Below, one piece after another: positions 1 through 8,621 of a stretch of DNA of 64,000 bases. The stretch is from Nocardia aurantiaca (GTDB lineage: Bacteria; Actinomycetota; Actinomycetes; Mycobacteriales; Mycobacteriaceae), in the NCBI RefSeq assembly GCF_009708175.1, contig NZ_WMBB01000014.1, positions 124,001-188,000 of the forward strand, given 5' to 3'. Position 1 is the stretch's first letter. Every line of letters begins with the position of its first letter. Made by a program: the position numbers and the translations under genes. A model generated the notes under the pieces. It made no database searches. It had not been told where the DNA came from and saw only the letters and a list, made by a program, of their open reading frames with translations.

Positions 1-347
1 ACGCGACCATCGAGCGGCGCAAGGTGACCGAGGTGATCACCACGGCGCTGGCCGACGCGCACCTCACCGGCGACGAGCCGCGCCTGACCCGGATCGTGCT
101 GCCGCGCTTCCATTCCGACACCCTCGAGTCCGCCTACCGGCCGCTGGTGGCCGAACTGACCACGGCCGCTCCGGTCGACTTCGGGCGCGACACCGGGCAT
201 CTGGGGGCGGGCGATCTGGCCGCCGGGCTGGCCGACCTGCTCGGCGAATCCCTGCTGGCGCCCGGGGAATTCGCGCTGGTGCTCAGCGCGGGCGTCGGCT
301 TCACCTGGTCCTGCGCGGTGGTCTCGCGCCCCGAACGAACGGAGTGA
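1..347 (+). CDS. 3-oxoacyl-ACP synthase III-like protein, C-terminal part
   Basis: The reading frame is already open at the left edge (first full codon at 3), so only about the last 115 residues are present. The closing segment, a small-residue-rich stretch followed by GVGFTWSCAVV, is the typical C-terminal beta-strand of KAS III (FabH-like) thiolase-fold enzymes, which condense an acyl-CoA starter with malonyl-ACP or transfer acyl groups. The catalytic Cys and His lie outside or are not recognisable in this part, so activity cannot be judged. The stop is 3 bp before egtA, so the two are probably cotranscribed, although no link between a KAS III and ergothioneine is known to me. Family assignment is moderate. 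Confidence 0.6.
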   Translation, partial: ATIERRKVTEVITTALADAHLTGDEPRLTRIVLPRFHSDTLESAYRPLVAELTTAAPVDFGRDTGHLGAGDLAAGLADLLGESLLAPGEFALVLSAGVGFTWSCAVVSRPERTE

Positions 348-350
348 TCC

Positions 351-1685
351 GTGATCGACATGACCTGTGACTCGGCCGCGAGCGCGCGCCCCGGAACGGC
401 CGATCTCGCCCCGGCCGAGGAGCTTCCGTCGCGCGCGGCGGCCGAGGCCTACATCGGAGGTGTGTGCTTCAAGCAGGGGCCGCCCACCCTCATCGGAGCC
501 GAACTCGAATGGCTCACAGCCGAAATGCCGAAGTCCGCGCCCACCGGGGCCGCCGGGCCGCGGCCGGCGCCGACCGCGCTGGCCGCCGCCCTGGGGCCGT
601 ACGCTCCGCGCTCGATCGCACCGCACTCTCCCGCGCTGCCCCTTCCGGCCGGCAGCCGAGTCACGGTGGAGCCCGGCGGCCAGATCGAATTGTCCAGCGC
701 CCCTTTCGAAGACGCCGACGACCTGTGTGAGCGGCTCGGCGCGGACGTGGACTTCCTGGATCGCCTGCTCGAATCGCGGTCCATCCGGCGGCTTTCCGGC
801 GCCGCCGACCCCAAGCGGCGACCGCACCGGGTGCTGTGCTCGCCGCGCTACCGCGCCATGGAGCGTGTCTTCGACGGCATCGGGCCCTTCGGCAAGCTCA
901 TGATGTGCAGTACGGCCGCCACCCAGGTCAGCGTGGACGCCGGGGGCGACGCCCGTGAGGTGGCGGCCCGCTGGCGCGCCCTCTACACCATCGGACCCGC
1001 GCTGGTGGCGGCCTTCGCGTGCTCGCCGACGCTGCGCGGCGCACCGGCCGGGGACTGGGCGTCCCAGCGCATGCGCGCCTGGCTGCGCCTCGACCGCACC
1101 CGGACCCAGCCGCCGGTGTGCGACTGGACCGATCCGGTTTCCGGGTACTCGCGCTGGGCCCTCGACGTACCGCTGCTGTGTGTGCGCCGTCCCGGCGCCG
1201 ACGCCGAGTGGACCGCGCCGTCCGGGGCCACATTCGGCGAATGGCTTTCCGGCGCATTGGATGAGGATCTGGGCCGCCGCCCCGGCATCGATGACCTCGA
1301 CTATCACCTGACCACGCTGTTTCCGCCGGTTCGTCCGGTCGGTCACCTCGAGATCCGCTATCTGGACGCCCAGCCCGGCCCTGACTGGCGGGTGCCGGTG
1401 TGGACGATCGAGGCGCTGCTGTCCGCGCCCCGGGTGATCGAGGAGGCGACCGCGGTGGCGACTCCGGTGGCCGGTCGGTGGCGGGACGCCGCCCGCGATG
1501 GTCTGGCCGATCCCGGCCTCCGCGGCGCCGCCGTGGAACTGCTGGCGCTCGCCGAAGCGCATGCCCGGACGCCGGACGCCGCACGGGATCTCGCCCGCAC
1601 GGTGCGGCGATGCCGCGACGCGCGCACACCGGATTGCGCCGTCGCGACCGCGCACCGGACCGCCGCCGTACGCGCGGCCCGATGA
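351..1685 (+). CDS. egtA: Glutamate-cysteine ligase EgtA (ergothioneine pathway)
   Basis: A 444-residue protein of the actinobacterial EgtA type, which joins glutamate and cysteine to gamma-glutamylcysteine, the sulfur donor used by EgtB in mycobacterial ergothioneine synthesis. Seen in the sequence: an early GAELEWL segment (active-site Glu region), VEPGGQIELSS around residues 103-113, which is characteristic of GCS2-type ligases, and MMCSTAATQVSVD near residue 185. GTG at 351 follows a GGAG-like ribosome site; ATG at 360 is an alternative. It is 3 bp behind the KAS III-like gene and 235 bp before egtD. In mycobacteria egtB and egtC normally lie between these two; here they do not. Confidence 0.85.
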   Translation: MIDMTCDSAASARPGTADLAPAEELPSRAAAEAYIGGVCFKQGPPTLIGAELEWLTAEMPKSAPTGAAGPRPAPTALAAALGPYAPRSIAPHSPALPLPAGSRVTVEPGGQIELSSAPFEDADDLCERLGADVDFLDRLLESRSIRRLSGAADPKRRPHRVLCSPRYRAMERVFDGIGPFGKLMMCSTAATQVSVDAGGDAREVAARWRALYTIGPALVAAFACSPTLRGAPAGDWASQRMRAWLRLDRTRTQPPVCDWTDPVSGYSRWALDVPLLCVRRPGADAEWTAPSGATFGEWLSGALDEDLGRRPGIDDLDYHLTTLFPPVRPVGHLEIRYLDAQPGPDWRVPVWTIEALLSAPRVIEEATAVATPVAGRWRDAARDGLADPGLRGAAVELLALAEAHARTPDAARDLARTVRRCRDARTPDCAVATAHRTAAVRAAR

Positions 1686-1920
1686 CCATCGCCCGTCGGC
1701 CACCCGGGCCTGTCTGCCATGCCGGGCCGATCACCCGCACCACATCTCCCAGGTCTTCTTCGGCCGCGTTGACAAGGTAGTGCGCGGCCGCGGTTTCGGC
1801 GCCGATTCGGTGGCCCGCCGCGGCACTCGGCAACCGGGATCACCCGATCCGTCACCAGATCTTCGCCGGCATCCGGCCGGCCCTCGACCCGCACCCCGAC
1901 GAATCCGAAAGGACGCTCCC
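1686..1920. other. egtA-egtD gap where egtB/egtC would be expected
   Basis: This 235-bp stretch carries no convincing gene. Neither the sulfoxide synthase EgtB nor the amidohydrolase EgtC leaves a recognisable trace. A minus-strand reading (about 1700-1833) has protein-like composition, including AETAAAHYLVNAAEEDLGD, but I cannot assign it; it may be a deletion scar or chance. A GAAAGGA ribosome site just before 1921 serves egtD. Confidence 0.5.
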
Positions 1921-2892
1921 ATGACCGAGCCGAAGCTGGACATCCACCTGACCGACGCCGACCTCACCGCCGCGCTGCGCGCCGACGTCCTGCGCGGGCT
2001 CACCGCGGACTCGAAATGGCTGCCCCCCAAGTGGTTATACGATGCCCGCGGAAGCGAGTTGTTCGAGGAGATCACCAACCTGCCCGAGTACTTCCCCAAC
2101 CGCACCGAGCGGACGCTGCTCGAGCGCGCCGTCGACGAGATCGCCGCGCTCGCGCAGGCCGAGGTGTTGGTGGAGTTGGGCGCGGGCTCCGCCGCCAAGA
2201 CGCGGCTGCTGCTGTCGGCGCTGTCTGCCGGCGGTCCGCTGAAAGCGTATGTCCCCCAGGATGTCTCGTTGTCCGCGCTGCGCGGTGCGGCGGCGCAGGC
2301 GGCCGCCGAGTTCGCGGGCCTGTCCGTGCACGGGGTGGTCAGCGACTTCACCGACACGTTGCGCACGCTGCCCGGCGGTGGCCGTCGCCTGGTCGCCTTC
2401 CTGGGTGGCACGCTCGGCAACCTCGTTCCCACCGAACGCGCCGTCTTCCTGAGCGATCTGCGCGAGGTGCTGAACCCCGGTGAGCAGCTGCTGCTCGGCG
2501 CGGGTCTGGTGACCGACCCGGACGTTCTGATCCCGGCGTACGACGACGCCGCAGGGATCACGGCCGAGTTCAATCGAAACGTCCTGCGGGTCCTCAACTA
2601 TCGTCTGCGCGCCGACTTCGTGCCCGACCGCTTCGCCCACGTCGCCATCTGGGACCCGGACGCCGAGTGGATCGAAATGCGCCTGCGGGCCACCCGCGAC
2701 ATGCGCGTCGACATCCGTGACCTCGACATGACCGTGCACTTCGCCCGTGGCGAGGATCTACGCACCGAGATCTCCGCCAAGTTTCGCCCCGAAACCCTCC
2801 GCGCCGAGCTCGCCACCGCCGGTTTCACCGTCACCCGCGCCTGGACCGACCCGCGCGCCCGCTATGCCCTGTTCCTCTCCGAACGCGACTGA
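1921..2892 (+). CDS. egtD: Histidine N-alpha-methyltransferase EgtD
   Basis: A 323-residue SAM-dependent methyltransferase that trimethylates histidine to hercynine, the first committed step of ergothioneine synthesis. The length matches characterised EgtD proteins (about 320). Visible marks are the N-terminal helix with KWLPPKWLYDARGSELFEEI, the SAM-binding VELGAGSAAKTRLLL around residue 80, FLGGTLGNL around residue 160, and a C-terminal region ending in YALFLSERD. The start is ATG at 1921 behind GAAAGGA; the frame is open further upstream but out of register with egtA. The product hercynine needs EgtB for sulfur insertion, which must be encoded elsewhere or be missing. Confidence 0.93.
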   Translation: MTEPKLDIHLTDADLTAALRADVLRGLTADSKWLPPKWLYDARGSELFEEITNLPEYFPNRTERTLLERAVDEIAALAQAEVLVELGAGSAAKTRLLLSALSAGGPLKAYVPQDVSLSALRGAAAQAAAEFAGLSVHGVVSDFTDTLRTLPGGGRRLVAFLGGTLGNLVPTERAVFLSDLREVLNPGEQLLLGAGLVTDPDVLIPAYDDAAGITAEFNRNVLRVLNYRLRADFVPDRFAHVAIWDPDAEWIEMRLRATRDMRVDIRDLDMTVHFARGEDLRTEISAKFRPETLRAELATAGFTVTRAWTDPRARYALFLSERD

Positions 2893-2927
2893 CCGCCTCT
2901 ACCCGTCATGAGAGAGCAGGGCCATAA

Positions 2928-2977
2928 TCGACCCGATCCCCCACGACCCCGATCCCCCACGACCCCGATCCCCTACG
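2928..2977. repeat. Short tandem repeat, 16-bp unit, about three copies
   Basis: The unit ACGACCCCGATCCCCC recurs with a 16-bp period starting near 2943, 2959 and (one change) 2975, with a degenerate copy before it. It fills the spacer just upstream of the O-methyltransferase ribosome site. Probably slippage; no function assigned. Confidence 0.7.
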
Positions 2978-2995
2978 ACGAGGACAAGGAATCCC

Positions 2996-3772
2996 ATGGG
3001 TGGTAAGTCGTTGGCCGCGACTGTGCGCGATCGGCTGCCGTTCCTGCGCTGGTCGGTCATTCGCTTCGCGCTGGGCGGACGGACTTTTCTGCGGACCGGG
3101 CAGGTGGGTGACGGCCGGGAGCGGGCGGCGCGGGAGTTCGTGCTCGCCCATTCGGCCGCCGGGGATCCCGACGGCGTACTCGCGGCGTTCGACGACTTCG
3201 CCCGCAATCACAGCCTGCTGGTGAATATCGGCGACGAGAAGGGCCTCATCCTCGATGCCGCGTTGCGGAAAACCGCGCCGCGGTTACTGCTCGAGCTGGG
3301 CGGCTATTGCGGGTACAGCGCGATCCGCACGGCGCGGCTGCTCGGCGGCGACGCCCGGCTGGTATCCGTCGAGATGAATCCCGACAATGCGGATATCGCG
3401 AGGTCCCTGCTGGCCCACGCCGGACTCGCGGACCGGGTCAACGTGGTCGTCGGGACCATCGGGGACGGCGGGGCGACCGTGAAGCGGCTCGCCGACGAGC
3501 ACGGATTGAGTTCCGGCGCACTCGATTTCGTGTTCATCGACCACGACAAGAGCGCCTACTTGCCGGATCTGAGGGCCATTCTGGACGCCGGCTGGTTGCA
3601 CCCCGGCAGCGTGGTGGTGGCCGACAATGTCGGCATTCCCGGCGCTCCGGACTATCGCCGGTACATGCGCGAATCCGAGGGCGCGACCTGGCGCACCACC
3701 GAGCACCACACCCACACCGAATACCAGTCGCTGCTCGAGGATCTCGTCCTGGAATCGGAGTACCTGGGCTGA
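2996..3772 (+). CDS. COMT-like SAM-dependent O-methyltransferase
   Basis: A 258-residue class I methyltransferase of the catechol O-methyltransferase type. Seen: the SAM-binding LELGGYCGYSAIRTARLL near residues 98-115, VSVEMNPDNADIA (acidic ribose-binding Glu), and the metal-ligand segments FIDHDKSAYLPDL and VVADNVG that hold Mg2+ and the catechol hydroxyls in COMT. ATG at 2996 follows AGGACAAGGA. It starts 103 bp after egtD behind a tandem repeat, so cotranscription is uncertain. Mycobacteria have homologous enzymes whose substrates are not all known; catechols or related diols are the expected substrates. Confidence 0.85.
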   Translation: MGGKSLAATVRDRLPFLRWSVIRFALGGRTFLRTGQVGDGRERAAREFVLAHSAAGDPDGVLAAFDDFARNHSLLVNIGDEKGLILDAALRKTAPRLLLELGGYCGYSAIRTARLLGGDARLVSVEMNPDNADIARSLLAHAGLADRVNVVVGTIGDGGATVKRLADEHGLSSGALDFVFIDHDKSAYLPDLRAILDAGWLHPGSVVVADNVGIPGAPDYRRYMRESEGATWRTTEHHTHTEYQSLLEDLVLESEYLG

Positions 3773-3779
3773 TCGCTCC

Positions 3780-3785
3780 TATTCT
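3780..3785 (+). promoter_or_regulatory. Leaderless -10 element (TATTCT) of the DUF2784 gene
   Basis: TANNNT hexamer followed by exactly 6 nt and then ATG at 3792, with no Shine-Dalgarno sequence. The spacing places the transcription start at the start codon. Confidence 0.55.
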
Positions 3786-3791
3786 GGTGTC

Positions 3792-4388
3792 ATGGGCTAC
3801 CGGCTCCTCGCCGATGCGACAGCGGTCGCGCATTTCGCGTTCGTCGTTTACGTCGTGGTGGGCGGGTTCATCGCCTGGCGCTGGCCGCGCACCATCTGGT
3901 TGCACATCCTGGCCTTCATCTGGGGCTTCTCCACGGTGCTGTTCAAGGTCGAATGCCCGCTGACGAATCTGGAGAACTGGGCGCGGCATCGGGCGGGCGA
4001 GGCGGGGCTGCCGCCGAGCGGGTTCATCGACCACTACATCACCGGGGTCCTCTATCCCCGCAGCGCGCTGGAGGAGGTGCGGGTGGTCGTGGTGATCTGT
4101 GTCGTCGTGTCCTGGGTCGGTCTGTACCTGCTGTCCCGCCGCCGCACCGTCAGGCACTGCCTCGACGGCGCGGATCGGCACGGTCAGGGCCGCCGCGACC
4201 ACCGCGAACAACCACCGCGAGACTCCGCACCGCAAGGGAATCCACCGTTGTACCCGGCGGGTAGGACCCGAACAGCGCCCAGCACTCGTACAGGGCGACC
4301 GCCGCGCCGACCAGTGCCGCCGCGACCACGGTCGTCGCGACCGCGATGCGGGGCAGATCGGGACGACCCGCGGAAGCCTCCCGGCTGA
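3792..4388 (+). CDS. DUF2784 family membrane protein with atypical long tail
   Basis: Small integral membrane protein. The N-terminal 120 residues match the DUF2784 pattern: helix 1 (ATAVAHFAFVVYVVVGGFIAW), a short loop, helix 2 (WLHILAFIWGFSTVLF), the family segment ECPLTNLENWARH, GFIDHYITGVLYP, then helix 3 (VVVVICVVVSWVGLYLL). Members usually stop shortly after this helix. Here the frame runs on for about 65 residues rich in Arg and Pro that look like non-coding reading, over DNA that appears to code a decayed protein on the other strand. The normal stop may have been lost by a frameshift. ATG at 3792 looks leaderless. Function unknown. Confidence 0.8.
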   Translation: MGYRLLADATAVAHFAFVVYVVVGGFIAWRWPRTIWLHILAFIWGFSTVLFKVECPLTNLENWARHRAGEAGLPPSGFIDHYITGVLYPRSALEEVRVVVVICVVVSWVGLYLLSRRRTVRHCLDGADRHGQGRRDHREQPPRDSAPQGNPPLYPAGRTRTAPSTRTGRPPRRPVPPRPRSSRPRCGADRDDPRKPPG

Positions 4389-4517
4389 CCTCGAAGATCC
4401 CGTTCGGGTCGTTGTCGCGGATCGCCATGCCCACGCGGCGAGGATCATCGCCACCGCGGCGACCAGCGGGCCGGTGTTCTTCACACGCTGCTGCAACCCA
4501 TCCCGCCAGTCGGACAC
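4130..4517 (-). pseudogene. Frameshifted small membrane protein remnant
   Basis: Read from a GTG at 4517 on the minus strand, a soluble start (SDWRDGLQQRVKN) leads into a hydrophobic helix (GPLVAAVAMILAAWAW). The sensible reading then moves to another frame (AIRDNDPNGIFEVSREA, then IAVATTVVAAALVGAAVALY and YECWALFGSYPPGTTVDSLA), and moves back for a last helix (RWLFAVVAAALTVPIRAV). Two compensating shifts would give a roughly 130-residue protein with three membrane helices. It overlaps the odd tail of the DUF2784 gene. I do not recognise the family. It could also be an assembly error at two sites, or chance hydrophobicity. Confidence 0.4.
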
Positions 4518-4648
4518 TCCAGCAACCCAATCTCCGAGGGCTGAGCGACTTCTCAGCCCGGCGAGGGTTCACCGACGCCGCGGCGGCCAGATCGTGTTCG
4601 CGTCACGTCGAGCATCCCCTCCCGGTTCACACGTGCGGCGTTGGGCCT

Positions 4649-5458
4649 TCATCGGGGCAAATCAACGGCTCCATTCGAGCGGTCGGGCAGCGTTCCGGCC
4701 AGCGTGCTGGTGATCAAACCGGCTATCGCCGAGAGGTTTTCAGGGAGATCCAGGTAGAAGTGGCCGCCCTCGAAGGTGGCCAGGTCGAAGTCCGCGGCCG
4801 TGTAGTCGCGCCACTGCCCCGCCTGCGCAACCGATGTCGTCGGGTCGGCAGAGCTGATCAGTGCGGTGATCGGCGCGCGCAGGGGCGCGCCGGGAGCGTA
4901 CCTGTAGGTCTCCACGGCGCGGTAGTCGTTGCGGACGGCCGGGAGTACCAGTTCGGCCAGCCCCGGCTCCTCGCGCAGTATGCGCACTGACGCCGGATCG
5001 TTCGACAGGCGTTCCAGGTCGGCGATGAGGCCCTCGTCAGGGCCGGCGTGCAGGCGCGCGGTCTCCTCGAAAGCCGGTGCGGGACGGCCGGAGACGAACA
5101 GGTGGCTCAGCTCGCGCCCGTCCGCCTCGATGCGGTGCGCGGCCTCGTAGGCGACGGTCGCGCCCATGCTGTGCCCGAAGATTGCCAGGCGCACGGCCTT
5201 CGGCCAGGCCAGCAAGTCCGCGGCGGCCAGTGCGGCGAGCTCGGTCAGGACCGGCACCGGCGCGTCGCCGAGGCGGTCCTGCCGTCCCGGGTACTGCACG
5301 CCGAACACCGCGGTGCCGGAGCCGAAGCGCTGAGCCAGCGCCCGATACGCGGTGGCCGAGCCGCCGCCGGGCGGGAAGCAGACCAGTACGGTCGCGGGGT
5401 CTGGGTCGGATTTCAGTTCGCGCAGCCAGGCGGTTCCGGAGAGTCGTTGGGCACTCAT
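4649..5458 (-). CDS. Type II (editing) thioesterase, alpha/beta hydrolase
   Basis: A 269-residue stand-alone thioesterase of the kind that removes wrong acyl groups from carrier proteins of NRPS or PKS assembly lines. Seen: FPPGGGSATAYRALAQRF at the N-terminus (oxyanion region), YPGRQDR, the nucleophile elbow GHSMG with Ser97, an acidic residue in ISSADPTTS, and the catalytic His in FEGGHFYLDL. All are in family order. No synthetase gene lies in the window, so its partner is elsewhere. The start ATG at 5458 is 65 bp from the divergent CoA-transferase gene. The C-terminal tail after the His is slightly longer than usual. Confidence 0.88.
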   Translation of the reverse strand: MSAQRLSGTAWLRELKSDPDPATVLVCFPPGGGSATAYRALAQRFGSGTAVFGVQYPGRQDRLGDAPVPVLTELAALAAADLLAWPKAVRLAIFGHSMGATVAYEAAHRIEADGRELSHLFVSGRPAPAFEETARLHAGPDEGLIADLERLSNDPASVRILREEPGLAELVLPAVRNDYRAVETYRYAPGAPLRAPITALISSADPTTSVAQAGQWRDYTAADFDLATFEGGHFYLDLPENLSAIAGLITSTLAGTLPDRSNGAVDLPR

Positions 5459-5511
5459 CCGACCGAGTATGCCGTGAGATGTGCCACCGTGGTCGGGCCC
5501 AGGCCCGGCTA

Positions 5512-5517
5512 TAGGGT
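5512..5517 (+). promoter_or_regulatory. Leaderless -10 element (TAGGGT) of the CoA-transferase gene
   Basis: TANNNT hexamer, 6 nt, then GTG at 5524; no ribosome-binding sequence. Confidence 0.5.
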
Positions 5518-5523
5518 CGAATC

Positions 5524-6894
5524 GTGGCTACCTATGATGCGCTGGTTCGCGACTACGAGACCGGAATCGGCGTCACCGGCTCTCCATTGCCCGCGGTCGA
5601 TCCGGGCGCGTATCTGGCTGCGACACTGCCGGTCTGGGCGCTGGCGGGCGGCGCGGTCGCGGCCTTCGCCGCCGCGGCGGATCGCTGGCGCGCGACCTGC
5701 GGGTTACCGCCGCTGCGCAGCGTCGTCCACCCGGCCCGGGTCGCGGCGGCGTTCTCGAGTGAGCGGCTGTTCCGTCTCGACGGCGAAAAACCGGACGTCT
5801 TCGCGGAGTTATCGGGATTCTTCAGGGCCGCGGACGCGCGGGTGCGCACGCACGCCAACTATCCGCATCATCGCGCGCGGCTGCTCGCGGCTGTGGAGTT
5901 GCCGGCCGAGGCCACCCGAGACGAGTTCGTGCGCCGCTTCTCCGAGCTGACCGCGGCCGACATCGAACAGCGGGCCGTGGCGCACGGCGCGATCGCGGTG
6001 CGGGTCCGCACCGAACAGGAGTGGAGCGACAGTCCGCAGGGCAAGGCGGCAGCGTCCGGTCCGCTCGTCGCCATCGAGGCGCGCGACGATCGTGGCGAGT
6101 TCGAGTTACCTTCTGCCGCAACACAACTACTGCCGCTGCGCGGTCTCCGTGTTCTCGATCTGACCCGGGTGATCGCCGGGCCGGTGGCTTCGCGGGCATT
6201 GGCCCTGCTCGGAGCCGATGTGCTGAGGATCGATCCGCCCGCATTGCCGGAAATCGGCTGGCAGTTCTCGGACACGTGCCAGGGGAAGCGATCAACTGTA
6301 GTCGATCTGCGTACTGACCTTCCCGTTCTCCGCGAATTGATCAGCAATGCGGACATAATCATCTCCGGTTACCGACCGGGCAGCTTGGAACGACTGGGAG
6401 TGCGGCCCGGGGAAATTCGACCGGGAATTGTGCACGGCCGAGTTTCGGCCTGGGGCGAACTCGGCCCATGGGGTGATCGACGCGGTTTCGACAGCATCGT
6501 GCAAGCCGCATCGGGAATTTCGCTTATCGAAGGCACACAAGATAATTCGCATGGCGAACCATCTGCGGGCGCACTCCCCGCGCAGGCGCTGGACCACGCC
6601 AGCGGATATCTGCTCGCGGCGGGCGTGCTCGACGCACTGCGTGCCCGCCGCGCCGAAGGTCGGGGTCACGATGTCCGGGTCGCCCTGGCGCGCACCGGGT
6701 CCTGGCTGCTCACGGCGCCGGGTCGGACACCCGTTCACGCCTCCGCCCAGGCTCCGGATCCGCGCTATGCGGTCACCCACGGCCCGGTGACCACCGCGAT
6801 CCCGGCGCTGGGCGAGTATTCGGACCACCCGTGGCCCGCTCCGACCTACGGTTCGAGTGCTCCCGCCTGGAAAGCCCGACCGGACGGTTCGTGA
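5524..6894 (+). CDS. Class III (CaiB/BaiF-type) CoA-transferase
   Basis: A 456-residue protein of the CaiB/BaiF family, which moves CoA between carboxylic acids through an aspartyl-CoA thioester. The first 200 residues are less conserved. The family core starts at LLPLRGLRVLDLTRVIAGPVASRALALLGADVLRID (about residues 200-235), followed by QGKRSTVVDL, DIIISGYRPGSLERLG and GFDSIVQAASGIS, where the Asp matches the catalytic Asp of formyl-CoA transferase. The C-terminal part is shorter than in two-domain members. Start GTG at 5524. No neighbour names the substrate. Confidence 0.85.
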   Translation: MATYDALVRDYETGIGVTGSPLPAVDPGAYLAATLPVWALAGGAVAAFAAAADRWRATCGLPPLRSVVHPARVAAAFSSERLFRLDGEKPDVFAELSGFFRAADARVRTHANYPHHRARLLAAVELPAEATRDEFVRRFSELTAADIEQRAVAHGAIAVRVRTEQEWSDSPQGKAAASGPLVAIEARDDRGEFELPSAATQLLPLRGLRVLDLTRVIAGPVASRALALLGADVLRIDPPALPEIGWQFSDTCQGKRSTVVDLRTDLPVLRELISNADIIISGYRPGSLERLGVRPGEIRPGIVHGRVSAWGELGPWGDRRGFDSIVQAASGISLIEGTQDNSHGEPSAGALPAQALDHASGYLLAAGVLDALRARRAEGRGHDVRVALARTGSWLLTAPGRTPVHASAQAPDPRYAVTHGPVTTAIPALGEYSDHPWPAPTYGSSAPAWKARPDGS

Positions 6895-7082
6895 CCCTCG
6901 CAAATGTATACAACGGGCTGCACACACACCCGTAAGTGCATCAGCGAATTAGGCGATTTACGTTGCAATACAGGGCTTTCAACTCGCCTACTCATCTCTC
7001 GTTCGGCGGTAATAAATGGGATCCTGAAACCGACATCAAAATTGTCGACCCGTCTGTCGACATGCGGATGGAGGACGTCATC

Positions 7083-8621
7083 GTGGATACACCTGCTCCC
7101 TTGCTCACCGCCGCCGGCGCCACCTCGGTGGGGAGACGGGAATGGGCCGGATTGGCGGTACTCGCGCTGGCCTGCCTGGTGTACTCGATGGACCTCACCG
7201 TCCTGCACCTCGCGGTCCCCCAGATCAGCGAGGTTCTCCGCCCGACCAGCTCCCAATTGCTCTGGATCATCGACGTTTACGGATTCATGGTGGCGGGGTT
7301 GCTGCTCACCATGGGCACCATCGGCGACCGCATCGGCAGACGGCGCCTGCTGATGGTCGGCGCCGCCGCCTTCGCCGCGGTCTCGGTGATCGCGGCCTTC
7401 GCCCCCTCAGCGCCGATACTGATCGGATGCCGCGCCCTGCTGGGCGTGGCCGGGGCCACCCTAGCGCCCTCCACACTCTCGTTGATATTCACCATGTTTC
7501 ACGACGCGAGCCAGCGATCCATCGCGGTCGGGGTCTGGGTGGGCTCCTACTCGGTCGGCGGATCCATCGGACCGCTGGCGGGCGGGATCATGCTCGAACA
7601 CTTCTGGTGGGGTTCGGTATTCCTGCTCGCCGTGCCGGTCATGGTGTTGCTGATCGTTCTCGCGCCGCGCGTACTGCCCGAGTTCCGCGATCCCGATGCC
7701 GGACGCCTGGACCTCGTCAGCGCCGGACTGTGCACGACCGCGGTGCTGCTGGTGGTCTTCGGCATGAAGAAGGCGGCCCAGGACGGTCCCGGCGCGGCCG
7801 CGGTGTCGGCGCTGACTGCGGGGATCGCGATCGGCGCGCTTTTCGTTCGGCGCCAGCTCAATACGTCCGAGCCGATGCTGGATCTGCGTCTGTTCCGACT
7901 GGGCAGCTTCCGCACCGCGCTCACCATCAATATGGTCTCGATCTTCGTGGCCTTCGGTTACGCGCTGTTCGTCGGGCAGTATTTCCAACTGGTGCTGGGC
8001 ATGTCGCCGTTACGAGCCGGCATCGCCACCATCCCGGCGGGCCTCGGGTTCATGATCGGCTCGCAGCTGGGCCCGCGCATCATGAAGGTGCTACGGCCCG
8101 CCTACATGATCAGTGGCGGTATGGCCATGGCGGCCTGCGGGCTGCTGCTGCTCACCCGGATCACCGCGACCGGCGGCGTGGAGCTCACCATCGCCGCTTC
8201 GCTACTGGTGTCCTTCGGTCTGGCACCGGTTTTCGGAATCACCACCGAACTCATCGTCGGCACCGCGCCGCCCGAGCAGGCGGGCGCTGCCTCCGGACTC
8301 TCGGAGACCGGCGCCGAATTCGGCGGCGCGCTGGGCATTTCCATTCTCGGCAGCATCAGCGTCGCCATCTACCGAAACCAGCTCGATACCGCCCTGCCCC
8401 TCGGCTTGCGGGAGCCCGATGCCCGCGCGGCCCGCGACACGCTCGGTGCGGCACTCGACGTCGCCCGCACCATGCCGGGCACGGTGGGCAGCGCGGTGGC
8501 CGACGCGGCCAAGCACGCCTTCCTCTCCGGTATGCACCTCACCGCCGCCATCGCGGCCGGCGCGGCGCTGCTGTTGGCCGTCCTCGCCATGACCCGGCTG
8601 CGGCATGTCCCGCCGGGCTAG
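7083..8621 (+). CDS. MFS transporter, DHA2 (14-helix) drug efflux type
   Basis: About 512 residues with 12-14 hydrophobic helices and the DHA2 hallmarks: the proton-antiport start LACLVYSMDLTVLHLAVPQI, motif A between helices 2 and 3 (GTIGDRIGRRRLL), and antiporter motif C in GVWVGSYSVGGSIGPLAGG. Related SmvA/QacA-type pumps export cationic compounds in exchange for protons. GTG at 7083 is preferred because GGAGG lies 8 nt upstream; ATG at 7062 and an earlier frame start are alternatives. The stop is shared with the last codon of an IS481 relic on the other strand, so the natural C-terminus may have been cut by that insertion. Confidence 0.88.
   Translation: MDTPAPLLTAAGATSVGRREWAGLAVLALACLVYSMDLTVLHLAVPQISEVLRPTSSQLLWIIDVYGFMVAGLLLTMGTIGDRIGRRRLLMVGAAAFAAVSVIAAFAPSAPILIGCRALLGVAGATLAPSTLSLIFTMFHDASQRSIAVGVWVGSYSVGGSIGPLAGGIMLEHFWWGSVFLLAVPVMVLLIVLAPRVLPEFRDPDAGRLDLVSAGLCTTAVLLVVFGMKKAAQDGPGAAAVSALTAGIAIGALFVRRQLNTSEPMLDLRLFRLGSFRTALTINMVSIFVAFGYALFVGQYFQLVLGMSPLRAGIATIPAGLGFMIGSQLGPRIMKVLRPAYMISGGMAMAACGLLLLTRITATGGVELTIAASLLVSFGLAPVFGITTELIVGTAPPEQAGAASGLSETGAEFGGALGISILGSISVAIYRNQLDTALPLGLREPDARAARDTLGAALDVARTMPGTVGSAVADAAKHAFLSGMHLTAAIAAGAALLLAVLAMTRLRHVPPG

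Noticed and set aside
1498..1920. N-terminal extension of EgtD by about 140 residues
   Set aside because: The extension reads out of frame through egtA and has no family match; ATG 1921 with a ribosome site fits known EgtD length.
2928..2977. CRISPR-like repeats
   Set aside because: Direct tandem copies of 16 bp without spacers are a microsatellite-like repeat, not CRISPR.
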